Notes: generated by a model from the letters alone, not told the origin. Positions 1 through 6,954 are shown, counted from the first letter of the stretch. The stretch is DNA of 22,428 nt from Microcaldota archaeon (GCA_027449585.1 DAIDLJ010000012.1:1-22428); one strand, 5' to 3'. A program made the numbers and translations.

Positions 1-1
1 G

Positions 2-604
2 TACAGCTTATTTATTTTTGACTGGGATGGGACGCTGGCAACTTCTACAACACTAGTTAAAGCAGCCAGACTGCTCCAGACAAGATACAAGATAGAAACC
101 ATTGACAAGCAGGATTGGAAAAGCAGCGAAAGCAAGGCCAAGATAGAAGAAGCAGTGAAGATAAATCGCTTTTATGCGATGATATACGAGCTATATTCTA
201 CATTTTACAGACCGCAATTGAAACCCGGTGCCCTGGATTTATTGAAATTGCTCAAGAAAAAAGGGAAGAAGATTGCAATATTCAGCGACGCCAACAAGCA
301 TAGGCTTTTCATAGAAACCAAAAGACTTGGCGTAGACAAGTATGTTGACTTTTCTCTAAGTGCTGCAAGCATTAAAAAGTACAAGCCAAATCCCATAGGA
401 ATAAAGGAGATAGTCAGGAGATTGGGAGGAAAAAACAAGCAGAGCCTTTACATAGGGGATATGGCAGTTGACGTGTACGTAGCCAGGTTTGCCGGGATAG
501 ACTCCTGCGCTGTGAGTGACGGAGTTGACCCGCAAGACGTGCTGGAACGGGTAGGCCCTAACCATCTTGTAAAGAACCTTAAGGCACTTGCCGTGGCTAG
601 ATAA
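2..604 (+). CDS. HAD-superfamily hydrolase (phosphoglycolate phosphatase-like), 5'-truncated
   Basis: The reading frame is open from the first bases of the window, so the true start lies upstream; 200 residues are visible. Motif I reads DWDGT at visible residues 7-11, giving the nucleophile and acid/base aspartates. Motif II is the Ser of IAIFSDAN, motif III the Lys in KYKPNP, and motif IV the acidic GDMAVDV. This is the complete catalytic set of a haloacid-dehalogenase-type phosphatase, with a helical cap between motifs I and II as in the phosphoglycolate phosphatase group. The natural substrate cannot be read from sequence. The internal GTG at 155 would discard motif I and is not the start. 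Downstream, the TRAM gene has its own TATA box, so this gene probably ends an upstream transcription unit. Confidence 0.85.
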   Translation, partial: YSLFIFDWDGTLATSTTLVKAARLLQTRYKIETIDKQDWKSSESKAKIEEAVKINRFYAMIYELYSTFYRPQLKPGALDLLKLLKKKGKKIAIFSDANKHRLFIETKRLGVDKYVDFSLSAASIKKYKPNPIGIKEIVRRLGGKNKQSLYIGDMAVDVYVARFAGIDSCAVSDGVDPQDVLERVGPNHLVKNLKALAVAR

Positions 605-642
605 GTACTTTTCGACTGTCAAATTGGCATTTGACCGATAGC

Positions 643-650
643 TTTATAAA
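643..650 (+). promoter_or_regulatory. TATA box of the TRAM gene
   Basis: The sequence TTTATAAA lies in the 111-bp gap after the HAD gene. A transcript starting about 25 nt downstream would carry a leader of roughly 40 nt with a GAGG ribosome binding site at 704-707, eight bases before the ATG. This is one of the few genes here that is clearly leadered rather than leaderless. Confidence 0.55.
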
Positions 651-715
651 TGAAGGCACATATATCTTATTGAAGTAGGAAAGCGGAAATCGCTAATTCT
701 ACAGAGGAAAATAGA

Positions 716-1045
716 ATGCCAAGAGACTTTGGAAACGGACACGACGGAGAAGGAAGAGGAGGAGATAGGAGAGGAGGCGGAAGAGGCCTTAACCCTAATT
801 ATTTCCTGCCAAAACCTGTAAAGGTCGGAGATGAAGTGGAAGTAACCATAGATGCAACTGCATCTAAGGGAGACGGACTTGCAAAGAAGGACGGATTTGT
901 CATCTTTGTGAAGGACGCAAAGCAGGGAGAGACTGTAAAGGTCAGGATAACGGATGTACGTGCAAGGTTCGCAACAGGCGAAATTGTAGGTGCAGCGTCG
1001 TCAGGATCTGCAGAGTCAGCTCCAAGCGAAGAAGAGCCACAGTAA
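716..1045 (+). CDS. Small TRAM-domain RNA-binding protein with Gly/Arg-rich N-terminus
   Basis: A 109-residue protein. Residues 1-25 are rich in Gly, Arg and Asp with RGG-like clusters. Residues about 35-92 form a single TRAM beta-barrel (KVGDEVEVTI, GDGLAKKDGFVIFV, GETVKVRIT). The last 15 or so residues are Ser, Ala and Glu rich. Stand-alone TRAM proteins are common in archaea and bind RNA non-specifically; some act as RNA chaperones. Here the disordered RGG-like head probably adds RNA affinity, which is an inference. It is monocistronic: its own TATA box and leader precede it and a T-rich tract follows. The ATG at 716 has a GAGG Shine-Dalgarno sequence at a good distance. Confidence 0.85.
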   Translation: MPRDFGNGHDGEGRGGDRRGGGRGLNPNYFLPKPVKVGDEVEVTIDATASKGDGLAKKDGFVIFVKDAKQGETVKVRITDVRARFATGEIVGAASSGSAESAPSEEEPQ

Positions 1046-1076
1046 GAAACGACACCCAATAAGGTAGCAAAACGGA

Positions 1077-1120
1077 TTTATTTTTTATTTTTACGTTATT
1101 CTTTTCCTTTTTTATTTTTA
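1077..1120 (+). terminator. Oligo-T tracts, probable archaeal terminator
   Basis: Several runs of five to six T residues follow the TRAM stop codon with no hairpin needed. This is the usual form of factor-independent archaeal termination. It separates the TRAM gene from the promoter of threonine synthase just downstream. Confidence 0.55.
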
Positions 1121-1123
1121 CAC

Positions 1124-1131
1124 AATATATT
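1124..1131 (+). promoter_or_regulatory. TATA box of threonine synthase
   Basis: AATATATT lies about 42 bases before the ATG, predicting a leader of some 15-20 nt. No Shine-Dalgarno sequence is visible in front of the gene. Confidence 0.45.
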
Positions 1132-1169
1132 TAGACTTTGCATTCCATAGCTAGTAACGGCGTTGACTA

Positions 1170-2249
1170 ATGCGCTATAGACTTTTATGCACTGCATGTG
1201 GTCATGAGGAGGAAGGCTCAGCATTTAGGTGCAGCAGGTGTAATTCGATACTTGAAGTGGTAGAGGACTACTCTGGAATAAGCATTAAAAAGTCCTTTCT
1301 GAAAAAGAGGATAAGCAGCAGAAAGTATCTCCCATTTCTACCTTTAGATAATTATTTAGTTAAGAGCGATGAGGGCGCGACTGCGCTGGTTAAGAAAAAG
1401 TTCAACGGGACAGAAGTACTCCTAAAGCTTGAGACAAAAAACCCTACAAAGTCGTTCAAGGATAGGGGCTCTTCCATCGAGATATCGAAGGCGCTGGAGT
1501 TTGGATTCCGCAAGGTATGCTGCGCCTCTACAGGAAATATGGGGATGTCCATATCAAGATATGCAAAGGTTGCAGGGATACAAGCGACAGTATTCATGGA
1601 AAGGAGCGGCAACAAAAACAAGATGGCCAGGATAAAGGGGTACGGAGCCAGACTGATCAAGGTAGATGGCGACTTTAACGATTCCATGAGGGCGGCTGAG
1701 GCCTTCGCCAAAAAAAATAAGGCGTTTGTTTGTGGCGATTACCACTTCAGGAAAGAAGGCCAAAAGAGTCTTGCATTTGAAATAATTGATCAGCTAAACG
1801 GAACTGCTCCGGATTTCATATTCATTGCCGTAGGAAACGCTACGCTCCTTGCAGGAGTTCACAAAGCGCTAAAGGAGTACATGAACTTTGGGCTTATAAA
1901 CAGGTATCCGCGGATTGTCGCAGTGCAATCAAGTCAATGCAATCCGCTGGTAAGGGCTTACAAGTCTGGAAGGGAGGTGAAAAGAGTCGTTCCTAGGACG
2001 TTTGCGGATGCAATAGCCGTTGGATATCCGACATTTGGATTTGAGGGTGTCAGAGCGCTCAAGGCAACCAGAGGTATTGCTATATCCGTATCCGATAAGC
2101 AGATAGGTGATGCAGTAAGACACCTTAAGGATATCGGTATTAGTTCTGAACCGGGAGGCGCCGCAGGATTTGCAGGATACACTAGGCTGCTTGAGAATGG
2201 AACACTTTCTGGAAAGAAGTCCGTAGTCATTATCAGTGGGAATAACTAA
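1170..2249 (+). CDS. thrC: Threonine synthase
   Basis: A 359-residue PLP enzyme of fold type II that converts O-phosphohomoserine to threonine. The N-terminus has a zinc-ribbon-like set of cysteines (C7, C10, C21, C24), typical of archaeal threonine synthases. The PLP lysine is K97 in NPTKSFKDRG, followed by the STGNMG cofactor loop. AVGNATLLAG corresponds to the phosphate-cradle loop. SSEPGGAAG near the C-terminus matches the conserved EPSGAA region. It is slightly shorter than common 390-400-residue members and ends directly after VIISGNN. Cysteate synthase is a related alternative in methanogens, but nothing here suggests methanogenesis. It has its own promoter, and the next gene starts from a separate TATA box. 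No other threonine-pathway genes are nearby. Confidence 0.9.
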   Translation: MRYRLLCTACGHEEEGSAFRCSRCNSILEVVEDYSGISIKKSFLKKRISSRKYLPFLPLDNYLVKSDEGATALVKKKFNGTEVLLKLETKNPTKSFKDRGSSIEISKALEFGFRKVCCASTGNMGMSISRYAKVAGIQATVFMERSGNKNKMARIKGYGARLIKVDGDFNDSMRAAEAFAKKNKAFVCGDYHFRKEGQKSLAFEIIDQLNGTAPDFIFIAVGNATLLAGVHKALKEYMNFGLINRYPRIVAVQSSQCNPLVRAYKSGREVKRVVPRTFADAIAVGYPTFGFEGVRALKATRGIAISVSDKQIGDAVRHLKDIGISSEPGGAAGFAGYTRLLENGTLSGKKSVVIISGNN

Positions 2250-2280
2250 TAACTTGCGCTTAGACTTCTGCAGAATATAG

Positions 2281-2288
2281 TTATAAAG
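2281..2288 (+). promoter_or_regulatory. TATA box, leaderless transcript
   Basis: TTATAAAG is centred about 25 bases before the ATG at 2310. Transcription should therefore start at or next to the start codon, giving a leaderless mRNA. Confidence 0.6.
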
Positions 2289-2309
2289 CTAGGGAGCAAT
2301 GGTCTAATC

Positions 2310-3311
2310 ATGATAATATTCAGCACTTCTGTTGCAGGATCTAACAGGATTTCAATAGAGAGCAGGGCTTCCGAGATCGCCAAAGCGCATGGAAAGACGC
2401 TGCGAATAATAAACCTGGTCGACCAGATGCTCGAGGTCGCCAAGGGGCTCAATAGGGAGCTCACTCCAAAGACCTTGCTTCATCTCGACAAGAAGGTGCT
2501 TGATGTGATAAAGCTCAATGCTTTGCACAAGATAAACGACATGATAAAGAGAGATACCGGAATAGATTATATAATAGACGGGCATACGGCTTTCTGGTGG
2601 AAGAACGGCCCCATAAATCTGCTGGATATGGGTGACTTCAAGGAACTAAAGCCAGATTTTTTCATAACAGTAATAGCCACTGCAAATGAGCTGGAAAAGA
2701 CGTTTGGAAAGGTGGATTGGAGAGGGGAGAGCATAGACATGCACGAGCTGCTGATATGGTCTGAGCTAGAGATATACACCGCAGATTTGATAAGCAAGAC
2801 GCTTGGAAAGGAAAATTATTTAATAGGGCTTGGTGAGGACCCTCTAACGCTCTACAATCTCATTTACAATCGCGACATGATAAAGGTGTACATAAGCTTT
2901 GCTATGACGAGCAGCAAGGATGTAAAGTATAAGAACTTGCAGAGATTCCTAAAAAGGCTCAAGAAAATAGCGATAGTATTTGATCCTAGGAGCGTTGACC
3001 TGAGCACTTACAAGAACTACAAGAATGACTCCAAGATCATGCAGACTGCAGCAAACCAGACGGTAAGGCGGGATTATCACCTAATAGACCAGTCAGACAT
3101 CGTTGTCGTTCATCTTTCAAATCTAGTCTACTCTAGCGGAGTGGACAGCGAAAGGATGCATGCTCATAGCGTGGGCAAGAAGGTCTTCCTCTACTTCCCA
3201 TTCGACAGGTACAGCCCGTTCACCCCATACTTCGTGGACAAGATGTACAATAAAGAGGAGGCACTGCTCGCCAAGGTCAGGCAGGTTGCTGCAGAGATGC
3301 ATAAGAAGTAG
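2310..3311 (+). CDS. Adenylate-kinase-like protein with degenerate P-loop fused to a nucleoside deoxyribosyltransferase-like domain
   Basis: A 333-residue protein I recognise only by parts. Residues 1 to about 185 resemble archaeal adenylate kinase/P-loop kinases in layout: a starting beta strand, helical lid region, IIDGHTAFW around 88-96, and ITVIATANELE around 119-129. The expected Walker A loop is degraded to SVAGSNRIS (7-15), with no GKT/S. Residues about 190-310 resemble the nucleoside 2-deoxyribosyltransferase fold: IKVYISFAMTS strand, FDPR, QSDIVVVHLS (261-270) and SSGVDSERMHAHSVGKK, where E281 sits at the position of the catalytic Glu of that family. The protein probably acts on or senses a nucleotide, but no reaction can be assigned. 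It is monocistronic and leaderless. Confidence 0.6.
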   Translation: MIIFSTSVAGSNRISIESRASEIAKAHGKTLRIINLVDQMLEVAKGLNRELTPKTLLHLDKKVLDVIKLNALHKINDMIKRDTGIDYIIDGHTAFWWKNGPINLLDMGDFKELKPDFFITVIATANELEKTFGKVDWRGESIDMHELLIWSELEIYTADLISKTLGKENYLIGLGEDPLTLYNLIYNRDMIKVYISFAMTSSKDVKYKNLQRFLKRLKKIAIVFDPRSVDLSTYKNYKNDSKIMQTAANQTVRRDYHLIDQSDIVVVHLSNLVYSSGVDSERMHAHSVGKKVFLYFPFDRYSPFTPYFVDKMYNKEEALLAKVRQVAAEMHKK

Positions 3312-3341
3312 GGGCTATTGCAGCTTTTTGTACGGCATATT

Positions 3342-3349
3342 TTTATAAC
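3342..3349 (+). promoter_or_regulatory. TATA box of the methyltransferase gene
   Basis: TTTATAAC is centred about 25 bases before the GTG at 3371, predicting transcription start at the GTG or a nine-base leader to the ATG at 3380. Confidence 0.55.
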
Positions 3350-3370
3350 CGAGTTATACAAAATAGCGTT

Positions 3371-4120
3371 GTGCCACATATGCCAAATGCCTTTAAGGAT
3401 GGTAAGAACGTTGAGGAGCGACTTGCAAGGTATTTTGATAATGAATATCTAAGGCAGGTGCCGAAACGGAAAGTTAGCGATTTTTTGGTGCGAGGACTTG
3501 CAAGAATAAAGGACAGTATGACCGCATGTGGCGCCGCGCTCGATGTTGGATGCGGATGCGGCAGCGACGCAATTTTCATGGCCAGAACAGGAATATTCTC
3601 TTCGGTAGAAGGCGTAGACCTTTCGCGTGTTGGAATAGATAGCGCCAAGAAAAATGCAGAATCTGTTAGCGGCTGTGATATGAATTTCAAGGTTGGAAAT
3701 TTCATTAATGCAGACCTGCGCGCGGATTATTCACTAATTTTTGTAAACAATGTTATTGAATACATAACAGCATCAGACAAAAAGGCCTTCGTTGAGAAGA
3801 TGATGGCATCAACAAAACCTGGGGGGATAAACATGATATCCTTTGCGACATCGCTTCCAAACAACTTTGTTGATGAACTATTGGATTATCGGCAGATGAT
3901 CGCGGATAAACTTCCTTTAAGGCTGTTTCCTAATAGTGACAAACGCAAGGCTACGCCGCTCCAGTTCGAGCAGAAATTGCTGGAGATGTACCGGAACTCG
4001 GGATGGTCTGTAATAATGTCAGAAAGGCATGAAGGAGAGAGAAATTTCGTAAGCATGCAGCTAGAGACCATAATAGTGCAAAAGCCGCTTACAGAAGATT
4101 TAAAGGCGCTGCGTAGCTGA
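3371..4120 (+). CDS. Class I SAM-dependent methyltransferase
   Basis: A 249-residue Rossmann methyltransferase. Motif I is ALDVGCGCGSD around residues 56-66, followed by VEGVDLS with the acidic residue that binds the ribose of SAM. The motif IV region is YSLIFVNNVIEYI, and TKPGGINMIS is the post-IV loop and strand. The C-terminal part (LRLFPNSDKRKATPLQFEQ onward) looks like the small-molecule or TehB-like methyltransferase group, but the substrate is unknown. Start choice: the GTG at 3371 sits about 25 bases from the TATA centre, and an in-frame ATG at 3380 is an equally good start. It ends two bases before the stop codon of the convergent secreted-protein gene. Confidence 0.8.
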   Translation: MPHMPNAFKDGKNVEERLARYFDNEYLRQVPKRKVSDFLVRGLARIKDSMTACGAALDVGCGCGSDAIFMARTGIFSSVEGVDLSRVGIDSAKKNAESVSGCDMNFKVGNFINADLRADYSLIFVNNVIEYITASDKKAFVEKMMASTKPGGINMISFATSLPNNFVDELLDYRQMIADKLPLRLFPNSDKRKATPLQFEQKLLEMYRNSGWSVIMSERHEGERNFVSMQLETIIVQKPLTEDLKALRS

Positions 4121-4122
4121 CT

Positions 4123-4755
4123 TTACTGCGTTGCAGGAGTTGACTGCGCTGTGGTTGTAGTAGTTGTTGCGCCAGATGCCCCAGCAGAAGCAGATGTCTT
4201 TGCAGCCGTCGCTTTTGAGACGACTAGGTATACGGACTGGTTCTTGGCGGCGCTTCTGACTATTATCCATGGACTCGAGGCAGGATATTGCCTGAGCACC
4301 TGATGTAGCACAGAGATTCCTGGTCCCCTTACAGAAATATGCATAGAATACCACCAGGCTGGAGATGCGCCATTTAGAGGTGTCTGCGCAAATGGATTGG
4401 ATTTATTTATGCCCCACAGGCTTATATCATACCCGCCATGAGGATTGCCCAATCCGATATTTTTAACAGTTACTTCGCCGTTCTTAAGCCTCACCTTCTC
4501 AGTATTGCCGTTGTATAATAATAGCACGGCATTTTTTAGCACGCTGAATTCAGATCCAGATACGCCGCCGCCCTTTCGCAGATATATCGATATTGTTGTA
4601 GTGGCATTCTTATCGACCTCCGGTCGTTTTAATCCAGTAAGTTCGGCTCTGTGCGCCTGATTTGTTGACGCCCCTGCTATACCTACGGTAGCGCCAACTG
4701 ATAGCGCTGCGGCAAATGCGGCCGCGGCAACCTTTGAAGACTTGTTCTGCATCAT
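4123..4755 (-). CDS. Secreted or surface protein of unknown function with Thr/Ala-rich tail
   Basis: I do not recognise this 210-residue protein. The start at 4755 gives MMQNKSSK, then a hydrophobic Ala-rich stretch ending near AGAS at about residue 30. This is a classical signal peptide or N-terminal membrane anchor. The middle (about 40-180) alternates short beta-like segments, contains a WW pair in PAWWYSM, and looks like a compact extracellular beta domain. The last 30 or so residues are Ala, Ser and Thr rich with a run of six Thr, plausibly a glycosylated or wall-spanning stalk. An in-frame ATG at 4800 or 4830 would add a non-signal-like charged leader and is less likely, because the TATA box at 4789-4796 points to the 4755 start. 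It is transcribed alone, convergent with the methyltransferase. Confidence 0.7.
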   Translation of the reverse strand: MMQNKSSKVAAAAFAAALSVGATVGIAGASTNQAHRAELTGLKRPEVDKNATTTISIYLRKGGGVSGSEFSVLKNAVLLLYNGNTEKVRLKNGEVTVKNIGLGNPHGGYDISLWGINKSNPFAQTPLNGASPAWWYSMHISVRGPGISVLHQVLRQYPASSPWIIVRSAAKNQSVYLVVSKATAAKTSASAGASGATTTTTTAQSTPATQ

Positions 4756-4788
4756 CCCAATCACATAACTAATTTTGAATTGCCTCCT

Positions 4789-4796
4789 ATTTAAAT
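4789..4796 (-). promoter_or_regulatory. TATA box of the secreted-protein gene
   Basis: ATTTAAAT is centred about 37 bases upstream of the ATG at 4755, giving a leader of about ten bases. A second TATA-like element (TTTATAAT on the minus strand, 4836-4843) lies farther upstream and could drive a longer form. Confidence 0.45.
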
Positions 4797-4927
4797 GCAT
4801 CTTAAGATTTTCGGAGTGCCAGTATTTCATAGGTCATTATAAATCCGCGAATATCGATGCCTGGAGATAATGAGATAGGATATCTCGATTGATTGGCGCA
4901 CTACCAAGGATCAGATTTAAGTAGAAA

Positions 4928-5011
4928 CGCCGGGTACGAGAATCGAACTCGTGAAGGCCTTACGACCAAACAGGTTAGCAACCTGCCGCCCTACCGCTAG
5001 GCGAACCCGGC
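4928..5011 (-). tRNA. tRNA-Ser (anticodon GCU)
   Basis: An 84-nt type II tRNA. The acceptor stem GCCGGGU pairs perfectly with ACCCGGC, followed by a G discriminator; CCA is not encoded. The anticodon stem-loop is GCAGG-UUGCUAA-CCUGU with anticodon GCU at 4979-4977, reading AGC/AGU serine codons. A long variable arm (UUGGUCGUAAGGCCUUC region) marks it as Ser type. The T arm is ACGAG-UUCGAUU-CUCGU. There is no intron. Its 5' end lies only a few bases after the closing helix of the SRP RNA, with no room for a separate promoter, so it is probably processed from a joint transcript. Confidence 0.95.
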
Positions 5012-5013
5012 AC

Positions 5014-5280
5014 AGTGCAGCAGAAGCTATTTTGCACAATATAGGTATATAAGATTGACCAAGCCTCCGCTCGATCCTGTATCTTCAGAGCATAGCACAT
5101 TATACTTAGGGTTGCTCCTTCCGGCCTGGCCCGGTTCATATAAGGGACTACCACTAAAGGCAGAATGTCAACACCTTGGCATGGGTCCGATATACCAATA
5201 TTGTACGCTTATAGCATATGGCCCGCCTGAAGGGGATTTGCGGATGGGAAACCCCTAGCTTCCCGCCTTTCTGCTGCATT
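5014..5280 (-). ncRNA. ffs: SRP RNA (7S RNA), archaeal type
   Basis: Identified from structure. Helix 8 carries CCGGAAGG with the GGAA tetraloop and the AGCA internal-loop strand (5111-5134). Helices 3 and 4 form hairpins whose loops contain AGGGG (5251-5256 region) and CCCCU (5231-5236 region), the kissing pair of the Alu domain. Helix 1 is ten perfect pairs between 5269-5278 and 5016-5025. Lower helix 5 pairs 5191-5206 with 5034-5049 at 15 of 16 positions, plus five pairs between 5211-5215 and 5026-5030. The length of about 267 nt is slightly short for archaea. Ends are inferred from helix 1 and from a TATA box about 25 bases upstream. This RNA is the scaffold for SRP54, which pairs with the FtsY receptor encoded at 16693-18156. 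Confidence 0.92.
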
Positions 5281-5300
5281 AGTATACATCGCTTACAAAT

Positions 5301-5308
5301 GCTTAAAT
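5301..5308 (-). promoter_or_regulatory. TATA box of the SRP RNA-tRNA-Ser unit
   Basis: ATTTAAGC on the minus strand is centred about 25 bases before the inferred 5' end of the SRP RNA. It is the only well-placed promoter for both RNA genes. Confidence 0.6.
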
Positions 5309-5374
5309 AAATTGGTCTTCAATAGACAATTGGCGATTTTATGCATATTAGCGTTAATTCGCCCGCTTAGATAG

Positions 5375-5382
5375 TTATATAT
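5375..5382 (+). promoter_or_regulatory. TATA box of the aIF2-beta/aIF1A pair
   Basis: TTATATAT is centred about 27 bases before the ATG at 5406, predicting a leaderless transcript. The gap 5281-5405 thus holds two divergent promoters, this one and that of the SRP RNA. Confidence 0.6.
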
Positions 5383-5405
5383 AATTAGAAAACCATGATG
5401 ATCTC

Positions 5406-5813
5406 ATGACTTATGAGCAACTACTTGAAAAGGCCTTCACACAGCTCCCAGAACTTTCAGAGGAGAAGGTAGACTTCAAGATTCCAGAAGTGGACTCACT
5501 GGTGCAGGGCAGCAAGACTATCGTAAAGAACATATCGCAGATAGCAGATGTTGCCAGGAGGGATAAGGCGGAGATAGCAAAATATCTGACAAAAGAACTT
5601 GCAGCACCCATAACATACGACGATCAGAAGCTGACGATACTTGCGAAAATATCGCAGACCGTACTCAATGAGAAGGTGAAGAGATACTTTGAGCTTTACA
5701 TAATATGCAAGGAGTGCCACAAGCCAGATACACATGTGCTCTTGACCGACCGTGGATACACGACCATAGTTTGCGAGGCGTGCGGCGCAAAATACACAGT
5801 AAAGAATTCTTGA
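5406..5813 (+). CDS. Translation initiation factor aIF2 subunit beta
   Basis: A 135-residue protein, normal length for archaeal aIF2-beta. The N-terminal helix (YEQLLEKAF) binds the gamma subunit. The central alpha-beta domain spans about 25-95, including FKIPEVDSLVQGSKTIVKN. The C-terminal zinc ribbon has C101, C104, C123 and C126. As part of the aIF2 heterotrimer it helps deliver Met-tRNAi to the small ribosomal subunit. It is the first gene of a pair with aIF1A, eight bases apart, the usual archaeal translation-factor neighbourhood together with RIO1 downstream. The ATG at 5406 fits the TATA spacing. Confidence 0.95.
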   Translation: MTYEQLLEKAFTQLPELSEEKVDFKIPEVDSLVQGSKTIVKNISQIADVARRDKAEIAKYLTKELAAPITYDDQKLTILAKISQTVLNEKVKRYFELYIICKECHKPDTHVLLTDRGYTTIVCEACGAKYTVKNS

Positions 5814-5821
5814 TGATTTGA

Positions 5822-6157
5822 ATGCAGAGAAAACCATTTAGAAAAAGACCCAGTGTGCGTGGAGAGGTGCCTACTGAGGAAAGGCGCGTGATGCTACCGC
5901 GCGATAATGAACTGATAGGAGTAGTCATAAATGCACTTGGCGCATCAAAGTTCAGGGTTCTGTGCTCGGATCATAACGAGAGGATATGCGCCATACCTGG
6001 AAGGCTCAAGAGGCAGTTCTGGATAAAGGAAGGCGACATGGTGCTCGTAAAGCCATGGGTAGTGCAGGGAAATGAGAGAGGAGACGTAGTATACAGATAC
6101 AGCATAATGGACAAGGAGTCTTTAAAGGCAAAGGGCTTCGAGATACCTGCAGTCTAA
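5822..6157 (+). CDS. Translation initiation factor aIF1A
   Basis: A 111-residue single-domain OB-fold factor (residues about 20-100) with a basic N-terminal tail. Conserved features are LPRDNELIGVV, ALGASKFRVLC, the RICAIPGRLKRQFWI segment and GDMVLVKPW. It binds the A site of the small subunit and promotes initiation with aIF2 and aIF1. It starts eight bases after the aIF2-beta stop, so the two are co-transcribed. It is convergent with RIO1, separated by ten bases. Confidence 0.95.
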   Translation: MQRKPFRKRPSVRGEVPTEERRVMLPRDNELIGVVINALGASKFRVLCSDHNERICAIPGRLKRQFWIKEGDMVLVKPWVVQGNERGDVVYRYSIMDKESLKAKGFEIPAV

Positions 6158-6167
6158 AGCAGATTTA

Positions 6168-6929
6168 TCATTTTCTTATCTCTAAAAGCAGCTTTTCTGC
6201 ATCCTTATTTATGCCGTATCTCTTCCTGAAATATGAGGTTATGTTACTTACATCGCGCTCCAAGAATCTCTCCGCATTAGGATGACTCAGCACAACCGCC
6301 TGCCCGAAGTCTATGAGATAAGGATTGTCGCCATTCATGAGGATGTTGTATTCACTTATGTCGCCGTGGACCAATTCGGACTTGTAGAGTTTTCGTATGT
6401 CCTCAACTATTGAATTAAGTACCCTCTCCGGATCGCTCACTTCGATATTCTTCAGGATTGGTGATGGCGTTGACTCGGTTCCTATGAACTCCATGGCAAG
6501 AACATTGTCCTTGAAATAATAGGGTATGGGAGCGTGCACCTCTGCCATCTGCGCTATCTTCAGGTTGCCAAACTCCTTCTTGCACCAGGTCTCGATAATC
6601 TCGCGCAGGTTGTTCTTCCTTATCTTTTCAAAACGCGGGTCGCCGAACATATATTCCACACGCTTGTCGAAACTGGAGGTCTCCATCCTAAATATTTTCA
6701 ACACGGAGTACTTTCCAGCTATTGAGCTCCCTGAATCGGCAAGGTACACGTCCGCTTCCTTTCCTTTGGAGATTATATGATCCATACGGGAGACTATGTT
6801 GTGGTTGAACATGCGCCATATGGCCATCATGGTTCTGTTGTCAAACACGCCCTCCTCTATCTTGAGTTGCTCCTTTATCATGTGCTCGTCCCTTTCTGGC
6901 CTCTTCCTCGTACTGACCTTTCTTGACAT
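6168..6929 (-). CDS. rio1: RIO1-type serine protein kinase/ATPase
   Basis: A 253-residue RIO kinase. The ATP-binding loop is SKGKEADVY (54-62), the variant of STGKEANVY typical of RIO1. K78 in VLKIFR is the phosphate-contacting lysine. MEFIGTE is the hinge. The catalytic loop is HGDISEYNIL with D190, and the metal-binding motif is IDFGQ with D207. RIO1 acts late in small-subunit maturation. The N-terminus is basic and the kinase core fills the remainder, a normal archaeal length. It is divergent from the XPF-type nuclease, sharing the short promoter region 6930-6987, and probably leaderless or nearly so. Confidence 0.95.
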   Translation of the reverse strand: MSRKVSTRKRPERDEHMIKEQLKIEEGVFDNRTMMAIWRMFNHNIVSRMDHIISKGKEADVYLADSGSSIAGKYSVLKIFRMETSSFDKRVEYMFGDPRFEKIRKNNLREIIETWCKKEFGNLKIAQMAEVHAPIPYYFKDNVLAMEFIGTESTPSPILKNIEVSDPERVLNSIVEDIRKLYKSELVHGDISEYNILMNGDNPYLIDFGQAVVLSHPNAERFLERDVSNITSYFRKRYGINKDAEKLLLEIRK

Positions 6930-6954
6930 TGGATCGCTAAATAATTAGGAGAGC

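Noticed and set aside
155..604. Start of the HAD gene at the internal GTG 155
   Set aside because: This would remove motif I (DWDGT), which is in the same frame upstream; the gene is truncated by the window edge instead.
4872..4886. Inverted repeat GAGATA-GGA-TATCTC in the gap before tRNA-Ser's 3' end
   Set aside because: The stem is only six pairs, no T tract follows, and it is not aligned with any promoter; chance is sufficient.
5046..5053. TATA-like sequence CTTATATA on the minus strand, as a tRNA-Ser promoter
   Set aside because: It is part of the 3' strand of SRP RNA helix 5 (5034-5049 pairs with 5191-5206) and its flank, so it is better explained as RNA structure.
5055..5258. A 67-codon open frame on the plus strand
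   Set aside because: It lies entirely within the SRP RNA gene of the opposite strand, whose helices explain the sequence; the peptide resembles nothing.
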